A DNA stretch of 64,000 bases, from the NCBI GenBank assembly GCA_947167715.1, contig CAMVJD010000001.1:62001-126000 (forward strand), read 5' to 3'. This document shows, in pieces, positions 52,201 to 60,561 of this stretch. How positions within the stretch are numbered: the first letter of the stretch is position 1; every line of letters starts with the position of its first letter. Position numbers and translations under genes: made by a program. Under the pieces are notes generated by a model. That model worked only from the letters and a program-made list of their open reading frames with translations. It was not told the DNA's origin and ran no database searches. The DNA is from an uncultured Eubacteriaceae bacterium. Its GTDB lineage: Bacteria > Bacillota > Clostridia > Lachnospirales > CAG-274.

Positions 52201-53999
52201 GATGAAGTCTGACCCGAAGTCTGACTTGTTAGCATTTCTTTTTCGGCTCTGCTTGTGTCAACCGCAGAAATAAGGCTGTTTTCATCTGAAACGATAACGC
52301 TTTCTTTTGCTCTGTCGTGTACAAAATCCGCATTACTCGTTTCGTTTACCATTTTGCTGTATTTTTCTTGCGCATTGAGAGCGGCTTTCTGCGGTGCGGC
52401 AGCAGTCGAAGAACTGTCATAGGCAGCTTGACCGCTTTGCTGAAAAGTGTTCTCATTATGAGACACTTTTTTTCTGTTGTCCTTTACGGACTTTGTAAAA
52501 CGGTCGTTACCGCTGTTTCTTGCTCGTTCTGCGCCCGTTCGGTTATCCGAAAGTGCGCTGTTATAGTCTGCTGACCTTATGTTGTCAGTATTACTGTCGC
52601 CGTGTACAAGCTCACTATTGCCGCTGTCGCTTACCATTGACCGCGCCTGCGCTTCGGAATTTATAAAAGATTGACTCGCTGTTGAGGACGAAACCTCTTG
52701 CGTATATGCTTCTTGCCGCGGCGCAGGCGTGTAGGCGTACTCCGAAGAATACGCGCTGTCGGTTTGTCTGCCGCTTGCGTGTGTATGTTCTGCTCGGTGT
52801 TGTGCATCGGCAGCAGCACTCGAAGAACTGTCATAGGCAGCTTGACCACCTTGCTGTTGAAAAGTGTTCTCATTATGAGACACTTTTTTTCGATTGTCCT
52901 TAACGGACTTTGCAAAACGGTCGTTGCCGATGCCGCTTGTGCGCTCTGCGCTTTCACGACCGCTCGTGAGTGCGCTGTTATAGTCTGCCGACCTTATGTT
53001 GTCGGTATTAGTGCCGCCGTGTACAAGCTCACTATTGCCGTTGTCGCTGACCATTGACCGCGCCTGCGCTTCGGAATTTACAAAAGATTGACTCGCCGTT
53101 GTTGACGAAACTTCTTGTGTATACGCTTCTTGTCGCGGTGCAGGCGTGTAGTCGTATTCCGATGAATATGCGCTGTCGGCTTGTCTGCCGCCTGCTTGTG
53201 TGTGTTCTGCTCGATGTTGTGTGTCGGCAGTACCACCCGAAGAACTGTCATAGGCAGCTTGACCGCCTTGCTGTTGAAAATTGGTCTCATCGTGAGACAC
53301 TTTTTTTCTATTGTCCTTGACGGACTTTGCAAAGCGGTCATTGCCGCTGCTGCTTGTGCGTTCCGCGCTTTCACGACCGCTCGTGAGTGCGCTGTTATAG
53401 TCTGCCGACCTTATGTTGTCGGTATTAGTGCCGCCGTGTACAAGCTCACTATTGCCGTTGTCGCTGACCATTGACCGCGCCTGCGCTTCGGAATTTACAA
53501 AAGATTGACTCGCCGTTGTTGACGAAACTTCTTGTGTATACGCTTCTTGTCGCGGTGCAGGCGTGTAGTCGTATTCCGATGAATATGCGCTGTCGGAATA
53601 AGCAGAACTGCTTTCCCTTTGCGCTTGTGCAAATTCACGTTGAACAGCTTTTGTCTGTTTTTCAAAAATCCGTGATGTGCTTGACGGCGTGTTATCCGTT
53701 GCTTTGATAGAGCCGCTGACATCGGTTTTTGTATAATTCACGCTCTCGCTTGAAACTCCCGAAGAACTTACGGGCATTTCTTCTCTGTTAAGCGCATCAT
53801 ATTGAATTTTATTAGAGTTATTGCTGACGGGAACATAACTGTCAAGCTCGTCATTTTCAAGCTCGTCAAGGAGACTGCTTGATGTTTTGACGGAGCTTTT
53901 AACTCCGTCCTCGACCTGTCCTTTGTGTTGCGCGTTCTTGTCGGTAAGATGTGCCTTGTTTTGCTCGTCTTTGCTGATTATCATATCCTTGTTCGACAT
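49230..53999 (-). CDS. Conjugation protein with repeat N-terminus, membrane helix and M23-like peptidase end
   Basis: 1,589 residues from the ATG at 53999 (GGGAGTGAG upstream). The first about 660 residues are low-complexity and include three near-identical 139-residue repeats ('EYDYTPAPRQEAYTQEVSS'). A basic coiled coil (about 780-860) and a membrane helix (IIGYLLLMTAAGGMIFGFILTF, about 1075) follow. The C-terminal 250 residues carry HRAIDFE and HIHLELY, the HxxxD and HxH metal motifs of M23 peptidases. It resembles CD1107-family mobile element proteins, which remodel peptidoglycan for the transfer channel. It contains five in-frame ICE palindromes. Confidence 0.82.
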   Translation of the reverse strand: MSNKDMIISKDEQNKAHLTDKNAQHKGQVEDGVKSSVKTSSSLLDELENDELDSYVPVSNNSNKIQYDALNREEMPVSSSGVSSESVNYTKTDVSGSIKATDNTPSSTSRIFEKQTKAVQREFAQAQRESSSAYSDSAYSSEYDYTPAPRQEAYTQEVSSTTASQSFVNSEAQARSMVSDNGNSELVHGGTNTDNIRSADYNSALTSGRESAERTSSSGNDRFAKSVKDNRKKVSHDETNFQQQGGQAAYDSSSGGTADTQHRAEHTQAGGRQADSAYSSEYDYTPAPRQEAYTQEVSSTTASQSFVNSEAQARSMVSDNGNSELVHGGTNTDNIRSADYNSALTSGRESAERTSGIGNDRFAKSVKDNRKKVSHNENTFQQQGGQAAYDSSSSAAADAQHRAEHTHASGRQTDSAYSSEYAYTPAPRQEAYTQEVSSSTASQSFINSEAQARSMVSDSGNSELVHGDSNTDNIRSADYNSALSDNRTGAERARNSGNDRFTKSVKDNRKKVSHNENTFQQSGQAAYDSSSTAAAPQKAALNAQEKYSKMVNETSNADFVHDRAKESVIVSDENSLISAVDTSRAEKEMLTSQTSGQTSSTSKEAPAYSKPHGVSFRSEFRKASKEKNVSHDETTFSVKTTTEKTKDNISDGYLNGSINVYNDEREMKNSSSLLSYSDESRAKAQPIVTENAQNALINPSKKADIPKSKKKANRKGLRIKSSHGETTFNKKGSSSSYGNGLITYKDEKEPTKSSMDLSAGDVIKSLPINTKEEFGETVIPVDGTIAKTLISKAVFTADPKQNYDLLKLGAANARDEFRMAKLDVQMTKLDIEKAEKELALLKAKTTKGDFTVEEIKAKEAELVKMKSSLEKKQLTLKKKRMSYKVKQEKFDKFAHGEKGKIVSQSKAKQAAKKLGIKQQSDVTKSIKDMILPTVVEGTKQGLVYVGNSFENVADKGINFTKTALMSGLYAAAEETPEADGIKQMINVGKGTEKATTAVSKSYKSVKQGLQELKRLQNKMRLRKQVKEAAKKTGKKIGNGFTGLIKQATKKAGNSAKAAIAGIIGYLLLMTAAGGMIFGFILTFIWNTKQIMDTTEISETINALDLKRQQKLYVGFDHFDIIRKNIDGLSTSHDPDHKYEYYYLFAEDVPLEEEDSYPTTYNERTPMHLSLTLKTNMEDSNGYDYPPDYSSSEWKIFRSKDEVLEKYRWTTDDIISTMAYLQVVEENLTGFQKLNILGITEGNLRDKLKELHEATYSQPMWYAEKEKNSDGSIQTYTYYKTTDFPIRYTCSGKYKYQEYRFYKKYSVDFLIKNDIVRLSNDDERNKQLKERYEQVKKYGNLFVSYLQPPIKYDSREDLKNRICKHFGKQYILVFDASKMNVDLPEYNENSGKPIKGNMKLHYGQYSNNTPLLTEHRAIDFEMGDTEEYQKVYAPISGLCKVTKQWGRGYEFVISNSFTEDGEFNFDGNGIAVKLSCINKLDPAITENTNFFVKAGQELGTCSQIDFDVNHSIPPYDLLTHQPEGDVSSRMVYPCFSLTELYTIGYEEITPSALAPHIHLELYQLPCDMTNYYSMRKNSLDPELHLKYPEN
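51816..51843. repeat. ICE palindrome copy 15 (in-frame)
   Basis: Most diverged copy in this gene: encodes K-S-S-H-G-E-T-T-F in place of the VSHNE core. Confidence 0.85.
52091..52123. repeat. ICE palindrome copy 16 (in-frame)
   Basis: Encodes N-V-S-H-D-E-T-T-F between the 139-residue repeats and the coiled coil. Confidence 0.88.
52443..52473. repeat. ICE palindrome copy 17 (in-frame, repeat unit 3)
   Basis: Encodes K-V-S-H-N-E-N-T-F; loop TAA instead of CAA on the minus strand. Confidence 0.88.
52860..52890. repeat. ICE palindrome copy 18 (in-frame, repeat unit 2)
   Basis: Encodes K-V-S-H-N-E-N-T-F; same variant as copy 17. Confidence 0.88.
53277..53307. repeat. ICE palindrome copy 19 (in-frame, repeat unit 1)
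   Basis: Encodes K-V-S-H-D-E-T-N-F; a different variant from units 2 and 3, although the surrounding DNA is nearly identical. Confidence 0.88.
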
Positions 54000-54001
54000 A
54001 A

Positions 54002-56602
54002 TCAACTCACTCCCTTTTCAGAACTTGCTTTTTCATTTTCGATAACTTCATCCAATTTCGTTGTCATCATCTTATAGAGCTGCGTATCGTTAGGGAAGTT
54101 ATCCAAGAACGGAATTATTGCCTTGCCCGCAAAAAGCAAGCCTTGTCCCGCATTTGCCGAAGTGACATAATCAAGCTGATTGCTTGATATGTTAAGTAAC
54201 TCGGCAAGTTTAACTCTGTCGCTTGTTGCTTGATTAAGCATCATAATATAATCGCTGTTTGAGAGCATTTTTCTTGCAAGGTCACTTTCGAGCAAATCTT
54301 CAACATTTTGCGTAATTCCCGTACATATACCGCCGTATTTACGGGCGCGTTTCCATAAGGACGACAAAAACCTTGCCGAAAATTGATTGCTGAAAAGCAA
54401 ATGCGCTTCATCGACAACTATCCAAGTCTTTTTACCCAAAGCACGGTTTGTTGTAACTCTGTTCCAAATTTGGTCGAGTATGACAAGCATACCGAGGGTT
54501 TTTATTTGGTCGCCAAGCTCCTTGATGTCAAATACAACAAATCTGTTGCTTATATCGACATTTGTGCGATGTGCAAACAAATTAAAACTACCCGAAGTAT
54601 ACAGACCGAGGGCTTTTAACATATTTTCTTTTTCGCGTTCAAGCTCTTTGTCTTTGACATCGCGTAACGCATTATAAAAATCAACCAAAGTCGGCATACC
54701 CGTTTTGGGATTTTTAAAGTATTTTTCATACGTTTTCGATAATGCTATATCGACAAGCGTTCTTTCGCCGCCCGATAAGCCCGCGCCGCTTTCCTTTGTT
54801 ACTATGACATCACAGAGAGAAAAAATAAATTCCGTCTTGAAAACAAGCGGATTTTCGCTGTTGTCAATATCATCTTCATCATCGCCACCGCCCGAATAAT
54901 CCCAAGATATATCAAGCGGATTGAAATAGGTATTTGTATCGTTACTTATCTTGATTATTTCGCCGCCAAAATTACGGCAGAGGTTGCCATACTCGGACTC
55001 AGGGTCGATAACAAGTATCTCATCGCCCGTAGACAAAAGCGCGTTCACAAGCTCGCGTTTTGTTGCGAACGATTTACCCGACCCAGGCGTACCGAGAACG
55101 AAACCCGCAGGGTTTTTCAGACCTTTACGATTAAAGAAAATCAGATTACGGCTTATTGCATTAAGCCCGTAATACATACCGTTTTCCTCGAACAATTCTT
55201 GTGTCGTGAACGGTATAAATATAGCCTGCGAAACGCTTGTGAGCGTTCTTCTTATGCCTATATCCATTTTGCCTATTGGCAGGGTTGCGTTAAGTCCCGA
55301 CTCTTGTTCATAAGCAAGAGGGGCTAACTCGCATCCGTTCTTTCGGGCTACACCTTTTAATTTTTCGACATTGCTCTTTAACTCGTCCTTATCCTTTGCC
55401 GAAGTAAAAACAATAATCGCGCCCTTGAACATACGCTGATTACGATTTTGCAAATCGTCAAGAAAACGTGTGCCGCCCTCCATAGAGTGCTTTAAGCCCT
55501 GTGTTATCATATCGGGGTCAACCATCTGCTGCATAAGTTTTTGCTGTTGGTTCATTTTTTCCTGTTCCATCAACGCGATTTTCATTTGCACCTTTTCAAG
55601 TGCCGTTGCATTATCAACGCTGTTTGTGTGTATGGAAATGGTAACATTGCACGGAATATCCGTTAACTCACTTATCAGCTTATCGGTCATTTCGGTCGGG
55701 AACTTTTTTATCATAAGAACTTGTCCCCAATAATCGCCAAATTCAAAAAGAATTTGCTTCTCGCCGTAAGGACGGAAATTAAAGTCATACGGAGCGATAA
55801 AGGACTTTGTTGTTAAGCCCGAACTTATAAGATAGTCGTAGTCGAACTTTAACGGCTCATCGGGATTGAGGATACTGTTCATAAAATTGAGCCTTTGTTC
55901 TCCCGACAATGGTGTAACATCACAGCCCAAACTTCGCATTTGGCTTGTAATATCCGTTTCAAGACGAATAAGTACGGGGAGAGCTTCTTTGTAACTTTCG
56001 GCTTTAATGGAAAACGTAATATACTTTTCCTTGATGATACTGTTTTGCCCTTGAACAGCTTTTTTTAGCAGCATTTCATTATATTCTCGGCGGTAAAGGT
56101 CAAGCTCGTCATTTTTCAAAGGTAAAAGCATCTGCTGTTTAAAAGCATCTTTGTCAATACGGCGGTTATGTACGCTTATTTGTACATTGACATCGGGGTC
56201 GAAATAATTGAGGACTTCACAATACTTTGAAAATATTTCGATTTGCTCGTCTTGTTGAGCCACCTTATAGTTAATGTCGCTAAATTTAAGCGTTTTTGAA
56301 AACATATCGTCCGTAATTTGGCAAACGCCATCGTCAAACATATACTTATACTTTAACGTATTTTGTGCCGTATACGGCGCGGCTTCTTTTTTAAGCTGCT
56401 TTTTCTGCTTTTCGTTTTGCTTCTTTAAGGCTTCTTCTCTTTGCTTTAATGCTCTGTAGTGCTGCCTTTCTCTTTCTTTTGCGGCTTTTCTCTGTGATTT
56501 CAGCTGTGCTATATTCTGTTGTACGGCTTTCTCTCTTTCCTTTTTTGCTTTCTTTTTGTCCTTTTCTGTTACGAGAAACAACCTTTTTACCCCCTTTTCC
56601 AT
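54002..56602 (-). CDS. virB4: VirB4/TraE-type conjugation ATPase
   Basis: 866 residues. Basic Lys/Glu-rich N-terminus of about 80 residues, then the VirB4 N domain (YMFDDGVCQITDDMFSKTL, DINYKVAQQDEQIEIF) and the ATPase core with Walker A GTPGSGKSFATKR (about 510), Walker B (WIVVDEAHLLF) and ITQNVEDLL. It energises pilus/channel assembly at the membrane. ATG at 56602 after GGAG, which overlaps the prgI gene by 212 bases. Gene order PrgI-VirB4-M23 protein is that of Gram-positive T4SS. Confidence 0.95.
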   Translation of the reverse strand: MEKGVKRLFLVTEKDKKKAKKEREKAVQQNIAQLKSQRKAAKERERQHYRALKQREEALKKQNEKQKKQLKKEAAPYTAQNTLKYKYMFDDGVCQITDDMFSKTLKFSDINYKVAQQDEQIEIFSKYCEVLNYFDPDVNVQISVHNRRIDKDAFKQQMLLPLKNDELDLYRREYNEMLLKKAVQGQNSIIKEKYITFSIKAESYKEALPVLIRLETDITSQMRSLGCDVTPLSGEQRLNFMNSILNPDEPLKFDYDYLISSGLTTKSFIAPYDFNFRPYGEKQILFEFGDYWGQVLMIKKFPTEMTDKLISELTDIPCNVTISIHTNSVDNATALEKVQMKIALMEQEKMNQQQKLMQQMVDPDMITQGLKHSMEGGTRFLDDLQNRNQRMFKGAIIVFTSAKDKDELKSNVEKLKGVARKNGCELAPLAYEQESGLNATLPIGKMDIGIRRTLTSVSQAIFIPFTTQELFEENGMYYGLNAISRNLIFFNRKGLKNPAGFVLGTPGSGKSFATKRELVNALLSTGDEILVIDPESEYGNLCRNFGGEIIKISNDTNTYFNPLDISWDYSGGGDDEDDIDNSENPLVFKTEFIFSLCDVIVTKESGAGLSGGERTLVDIALSKTYEKYFKNPKTGMPTLVDFYNALRDVKDKELEREKENMLKALGLYTSGSFNLFAHRTNVDISNRFVVFDIKELGDQIKTLGMLVILDQIWNRVTTNRALGKKTWIVVDEAHLLFSNQFSARFLSSLWKRARKYGGICTGITQNVEDLLESDLARKMLSNSDYIMMLNQATSDRVKLAELLNISSNQLDYVTSANAGQGLLFAGKAIIPFLDNFPNDTQLYKMMTTKLDEVIENEKASSEKGVS

Positions 56603-56999
56603 TTTGCTCCGAAACAGCCATTTGTTCGGCTAATTCTTCTTTTTTTACTTCGTTATAAACATCGTAATATTTGAGTATTTCAATCGGAACACCCTCGGTG
56701 TCGTTTTCCTCTGTGCCATAGCTTCTTTCGGCTTTTCCGAAATTTGCTTTAAACCATATCTTTGAAAACTTGTCAAAGGTATAACCGTCCTTTTTTACAA
56801 AGCCTATCAGCCCTGCGGGTGCAGCCGCAAGCATCGCGCCATACATCGCAACATCTTGGCTTACTCCTTTTAAAAGGAAAAACATAGGAACTGCACAGCC
56901 TATCGCAAGACTTCCGAAAATAAGCTGCCGTCCCGATAGACCCATAATGATTTTACCTTGATAATCTTCGATTTCCATAGGTATTTTTACGCTTATCAT
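56391..56999 (-). CDS. prgI: PrgI-family inner-membrane protein with long basic tail
   Basis: 202 residues. The first 100 are the PrgI domain: VKIPMEIEDYQGKIIMGLSG, two membrane helices (LIFGSLAIGCAVPMFFL, AMYGAMLAAAPAGLIGFV) and the YTFDKFSKIWFKANF end. The remaining 100 are a Lys/Arg/Glu-rich tail that is longer than normal and overlaps the start of virB4 by 212 bases. PrgI is VirB3-like and partners VirB4 in the T4SS. ATG after GAGGGAA. Confidence 0.9.
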   Translation of the reverse strand: MISVKIPMEIEDYQGKIIMGLSGRQLIFGSLAIGCAVPMFFLLKGVSQDVAMYGAMLAAAPAGLIGFVKKDGYTFDKFSKIWFKANFGKAERSYGTEENDTEGVPIEILKYYDVYNEVKKEELAEQMAVSEQNGKGGKKVVSRNRKGQKESKKGKRESRTTEYSTAEITEKSRKRKRKAALQSIKAKRRSLKEAKRKAEKAA

Positions 57000-57013
57000 C
57001 TATTTTCCCTCCG

Positions 57014-57898
57014 TTATGTTGCATTTAATAATGATTTTGAGAGTTTGCCCGAACTTAAAACAGCCGAAACCAATATGCCGTAAAAAATCAACATTTTTAA
57101 CATTGCACCACAAAATGCGCCTGCCGTTAATGGAACAGGATTTCCAGCAGCATCTACCATACTTAAAGCGTTAGCAAAAATATCTGTTTTTAAAAGATTG
57201 GTATTTAGTAAATTGTAAATTTTAAATGCTGCCAAAATGATAGCACCCGACATACACGCTGCCGCGTAAGATTTTAGGTAATTAAAAGCTGTATGTTTAA
57301 ATTCTTGACTCGGTAAAGTTGCTAATGGGATTGGGGCAAAAACGGTCATTATATATATTGAAAAAACACGATAAATAACAAAAGCATTTAACAGTATGCG
57401 TAATGCTGAAAACAAAAACCATATATTCATCATAATGATATAACAAACTATTTGACTAATCATATCCATACTGGATATTGCTGAAACAACATCAAGTGCA
57501 GAAAAATCAAAAGTTTTAACCTGCCCGTAAGCAATACTTGTAGCAAAATCTGCCATAACCAAATTTATGCCCTCTAACACAACACGAAGATGACAATATA
57601 AAAATGTGATTATGACCCATCTAATTAGTATGGTTGCGGGAATATTTATGCCCATCATACCTTGTCCTGCGTTATCCATACGCTGAATAATGCCAACTAT
57701 TTCCATAAGCATAAAAATAGTAAGTATTGCTGCTCCTATCGGAAATGCCGAGTCGGTCATTATTTTAACAACCGCTGTCCAAATAGCACCACCTTTATAT
57801 GATGCCGCAGCAGTCGTAATGCTTTCGTAAAATGATAAATCGGCATCGCCATTTAATAAGTCGTTGATAATGTATTCAATTATTCCTCCGCTACCCAT
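57014..57898 (-). CDS. VirB6/TrbL-like membrane channel protein
   Basis: 294 residues with about six membrane segments (for example AAILTIFMLMEIVGII, ILIRWVIITFLYCHL, IVCYIIMMNIWFLFSALRIL). The 'FKHTAFNYLKSYAAACMSGAIILAAFKIY' region and the gene position after the pilin match the CD1112-like VirB6 analog of Tn1549-type ICEs. It should form part of the inner-membrane channel. ATG after AAGGAGG, preceded by a hairpin. Confidence 0.85.
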   Translation of the reverse strand: MGSGGIIEYIINDLLNGDADLSFYESITTAAASYKGGAIWTAVVKIMTDSAFPIGAAILTIFMLMEIVGIIQRMDNAGQGMMGINIPATILIRWVIITFLYCHLRVVLEGINLVMADFATSIAYGQVKTFDFSALDVVSAISSMDMISQIVCYIIMMNIWFLFSALRILLNAFVIYRVFSIYIMTVFAPIPLATLPSQEFKHTAFNYLKSYAAACMSGAIILAAFKIYNLLNTNLLKTDIFANALSMVDAAGNPVPLTAGAFCGAMLKMLIFYGILVSAVLSSGKLSKSLLNAT

Positions 57899-57915
57899 AT
57901 ATTTATCCTCCTTAT

Positions 57916-57961
57916 GGTTTAGGAACGGAGCGCGGCATTATGCCTGCGCCCGTCCTAAACC
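57916..57961 (-). other. Long hairpin between pilin and VirB6-like genes
   Basis: GGTTTAGGA / TCCTAAACC closing stem with further GC-rich internal pairing (GCGC, GGCATAATGCC). No T run, so it is more likely an RNA stability or differential-expression element that keeps pilin mRNA high than a full terminator. Confidence 0.65.
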
Positions 57962-57970
57962 GAAATAATA

Positions 57971-58375
57971 TTAAAGTACGCGGCTTATATCTTCTGTTAT
58001 AGTATAAGGTGTTGCCGATGCTGTAGGAGCTGCGCCAGAACCCATACTTAAATCTGTGTTGTTGATAAGTGCTGATGCGGCAATAATAACTGCGCCACCA
58101 ACTATCTGCCATATTGCACCCTGCATACCGGGACCATTATGGTCTTTAATGGCAATACCTAACTGTACAAGACCCCAAACTGCCCACAAAGTGCCGCCTG
58201 CGCCTGCCGCTTTGGATAATAAACCTTTTGCGCTTTCGAGCGTGGTAGCAGCAAATGTAGGAACAATCATAATTACAAACGCAAATATTATTGTCATTAC
58301 GATTAAATTACACGCTTTGCTTGTTAAAAAGCTCTTTTTAGCTTCTTTGTTTTTTCTTTTGCTTAATAAGTACAT
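57971..58375 (-). CDS. VirB2/Maff2-like pilin subunit
   Basis: 134 residues. A basic N-terminus and hydrophobic signal-like helix (NLIVMTIIFAFVIMIVPTFA), probably removed, are followed by a small two-helix mature protein (AGAGGTLWAVWGLVQLGIAI, GAIWQIVGGAVIIAASALI) similar to Maff2/TrbC pilins. The C-terminal tail is Ala/Ser/Thr-rich. It would build the conjugation pilus or surface fibre. ATG after AAGGGGG. Confidence 0.85.
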   Translation of the reverse strand: MYLLSKRKNKEAKKSFLTSKACNLIVMTIIFAFVIMIVPTFAATTLESAKGLLSKAAGAGGTLWAVWGLVQLGIAIKDHNGPGMQGAIWQIVGGAVIIAASALINNTDLSMGSGAAPTASATPYTITEDISRVL

Positions 58376-58505
58376 TGGAATAAATCCCCCTTAATTATAA
58401 TTTTTTTTGTTTTTTTGTAAGCTCTTTTTATTTTCGTGGATAATCGGTTATTGTTAAGGTGGTCGCACCATAAAAATTGACATAATCAATCTCCTTTCTC
58501 ACAAC

Positions 58506-58536
58506 AAAAAAGTGTTCTCATTGTGAGAACACTTTT
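58506..58536. repeat. ICE palindrome copy 20 (intergenic)
   Basis: Symmetrical full form in the gap before the pilin gene. Confidence 0.92.
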
Positions 58537-58594
58537 GGAACGACATTTATTATGTAAAAACTCGCGTTTCACGAGAATTTAACCGATATTTATT

Positions 58595-58623
58595 AAAAAG
58601 TGTTTCACTGTGAGAACACTTTT
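58595..58623. repeat. ICE palindrome copy 21 (intergenic)
   Basis: 9 bases after the virD4 stop; diverged in the loop (TTTCACTGTGAGA). Two copies 60 bases apart is the closest intergenic spacing in the element. Confidence 0.88.
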
Positions 58624-58632
58624 CTTTAATAT

Positions 58633-60543
58633 TTAAGCTCCTTTTTCCTCGTCTGATGCGGCTGCTTCGGTCAGAATATCATCAACAGATACGTTTTCTT
58701 CATCATCGAAACCGATATTATCTATTGTTGAGGTCGATATTTCTTCTTGCTTAACAGCATCGGCAATTTTTTTGCGATACTCATTGACATCAAAAATATT
58801 ATTGCTGTCAAAATCGGCAAGTTTTTTATAATTCTTATGTGACTTAATATCAAATTTACGCGATTTAAAGGGCTTAACGCCGCGAATAAACAATAAGCAC
58901 TCCGAATTATCGAGCAAGCCGACTTCGGCAGGCGTGATAAGCTCACGCGCTATAATTTGGTCGTTTACTGAAAAACTGCCGTTTTGTCCTTTTTGGGTGC
59001 TTGTGCCTTTATGGTCTATTGTCGTTTTACCAACTTTTTCGGAAACAGACTTCATTGTTTCGTCCTCGCCCGAGCCGAGGAAAAGCATAGTATCGCAGTT
59101 ACCGACAATAGTGCCTGCTTGCTTGTCGTACAAGCCTTTAAGCTGTGCCATATTTTGAATAATAACATCCGCAGAAATTTCTCGACTTCGGATAGTGGCT
59201 ATAAGTTTTTCAAAATCGGGTATCTGCCCGATATTTGCAAACTCGTCCAATAAGCAACGAACGTGAACAGGCAGCTTGCCGTTATATTCGTTATCCGCTT
59301 TATTACATAAAGTATTAAAAAGCTGCGTGTAAAGCATACCCGCAAGGAAGTTGAACGTAGACGATGTATCATCAATTATGATAAATAACGCTGTCTTACA
59401 AACGCCTATCGAGCCAAGTTCCATTTCATCGCGTTCGGTCAAATCACGCAAGGCTTTTATATCAAATGGCGCAAGGCGAACGCCACAGCTAATCAAAATA
59501 GATTTTGCGGTCTTACCTGCCGCCATTTTGTATTTTTTGTATTGTAATACTGCATAGTGGTCGGGTTTTGGTTTTTTCGCTTCAGACTTTATCTCGTTGC
59601 CGTCCTTGTCATAATCAGTCAACCACGAATTTATATCAATACCGTTTAATTCGCACATATCTTTTGTACCGTATTCCAATTCTTCAAACATAAGGTCAAC
59701 GGCGTTTTTAAAGGTCTCATCGTCCTCTCGGACTTCCATACTGTTTAGAATTTCCAAAACCGCACCAAAATTGCGCTGTTCTTCGGGAAATTCATAGTAT
59801 ACAAAGGCGATAAGTGCTTGATATAACAATTTTTCGGCTTTTACCCAAAAATCTTGTTTTTCGCTCTTATCTCCGCAGTTTTTTATTATTAAATCTGCGA
59901 GTTTAAGTATATCTTCCTCATTTTTTATGTACATAAAAGGGTTATAGTGCATAGATTTTGTAAAATCTATAAGATTAAGCACCTTTATGTTGTAATTGTT
60001 TTCGGCAAGCATCTTGCCACATTCGAGAATAACCGTTCCTTTTGGGTCGGTTATTACATAAGATGTGTGCATCTGCATTAAATTTGGTTTTAAGAAAAAT
60101 CGGGTTTTACCCGAACCAGAGCCGCCGACAACTAAAACATTATTGTTTCGCATTGTTTTACGACCATTAAGGCTCATTCGTTCGGTCTGCGTAAAAAGCA
60201 TATTGTTTTCATACTTGCTGTCGATATATTTACCTATATCCGAGGAAGTACCCCATTTAGCCGAGCCGTGTTCAACGCCGACCATATAATTATTTCGTCT
60301 TGTAGCATACAAAAGTATTGCCAATGCGCCGCCTACTGCGGCTATTGCGCCCCAAATTAAATCAGGGACGGCAAGTGATAAATGAATATCCGTATATAAT
60401 GTATTAAGGTTATCGTTGATAATACCCATCATATTCCCTATATCTTCGTTTGGATGTGCGTGATACAATTCGCCAAAACGGTCGCCAATATAGAACACAA
60501 CAATCAAAAGGATAATAGCAAATATGATATTTTCTTTTTTCAA
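58633..60543 (-). CDS. virD4: VirD4/TraG-type coupling protein
   Basis: 636 residues; TTG start after GGGAGGGAG. Two N-terminal membrane helices (IIFAIILLIVVFYIGD, LIWGAIAAVGGALAILLY), then the T4CP ATPase: Walker A GGSGSGKTRFFLKPN (about 140), YVITDPKGT, and LLDEFANIG (Walker B). The C-terminal tail is acidic. It links the relaxase-DNA complex to the secretion channel. Preceded by a palindrome, followed by the pilin gene. Confidence 0.96.
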   Translation of the reverse strand: MKKENIIFAIILLIVVFYIGDRFGELYHAHPNEDIGNMMGIINDNLNTLYTDIHLSLAVPDLIWGAIAAVGGALAILLYATRRNNYMVGVEHGSAKWGTSSDIGKYIDSKYENNMLFTQTERMSLNGRKTMRNNNVLVVGGSGSGKTRFFLKPNLMQMHTSYVITDPKGTVILECGKMLAENNYNIKVLNLIDFTKSMHYNPFMYIKNEEDILKLADLIIKNCGDKSEKQDFWVKAEKLLYQALIAFVYYEFPEEQRNFGAVLEILNSMEVREDDETFKNAVDLMFEELEYGTKDMCELNGIDINSWLTDYDKDGNEIKSEAKKPKPDHYAVLQYKKYKMAAGKTAKSILISCGVRLAPFDIKALRDLTERDEMELGSIGVCKTALFIIIDDTSSTFNFLAGMLYTQLFNTLCNKADNEYNGKLPVHVRCLLDEFANIGQIPDFEKLIATIRSREISADVIIQNMAQLKGLYDKQAGTIVGNCDTMLFLGSGEDETMKSVSEKVGKTTIDHKGTSTQKGQNGSFSVNDQIIARELITPAEVGLLDNSECLLFIRGVKPFKSRKFDIKSHKNYKKLADFDSNNIFDVNEYRKKIADAVKQEEISTSTIDNIGFDDEENVSVDDILTEAAASDEEKGA

Positions 60544-60561
60544 AAAAATCTCCCTCCCGTT

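Larger units (their letters stand above)
52380..53610 (-). repeat. Three tandem 417-bp coding repeats
   Basis: Offset exactly 417 bp (139 codons): the same sequence GCGTGTAGTC-type start is at 53561, 53144 and 52727. Copies 1 and 2 share a stretch of about 210 bases that is nearly identical. Each unit contains one in-frame ICE palindrome (VSHDETNF, VSHNENTF, VSHNENTF), so the palindrome was duplicated with its host unit. The third copy is partly shortened. Confidence 0.9.
58376..58632. other. Gap with two ICE palindromes and a mini-ORF
   Basis: Between virD4 and the pilin gene. Besides copies 20 and 21 it has a small dyad CTCG/CGAG near 58561-58575 and a 9-codon ORF (MSIFMVRPP) behind a strong AAAGGAG at about 58490, which may be a leader peptide or the remains of a gene. 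Nothing else seen. Confidence 0.6.

Noticed and set aside
52380-53610. 417-bp repeats as an integrated satellite or CRISPR
   Set aside because: They are in-frame coding repeats of 139 codons within one continuous protein.
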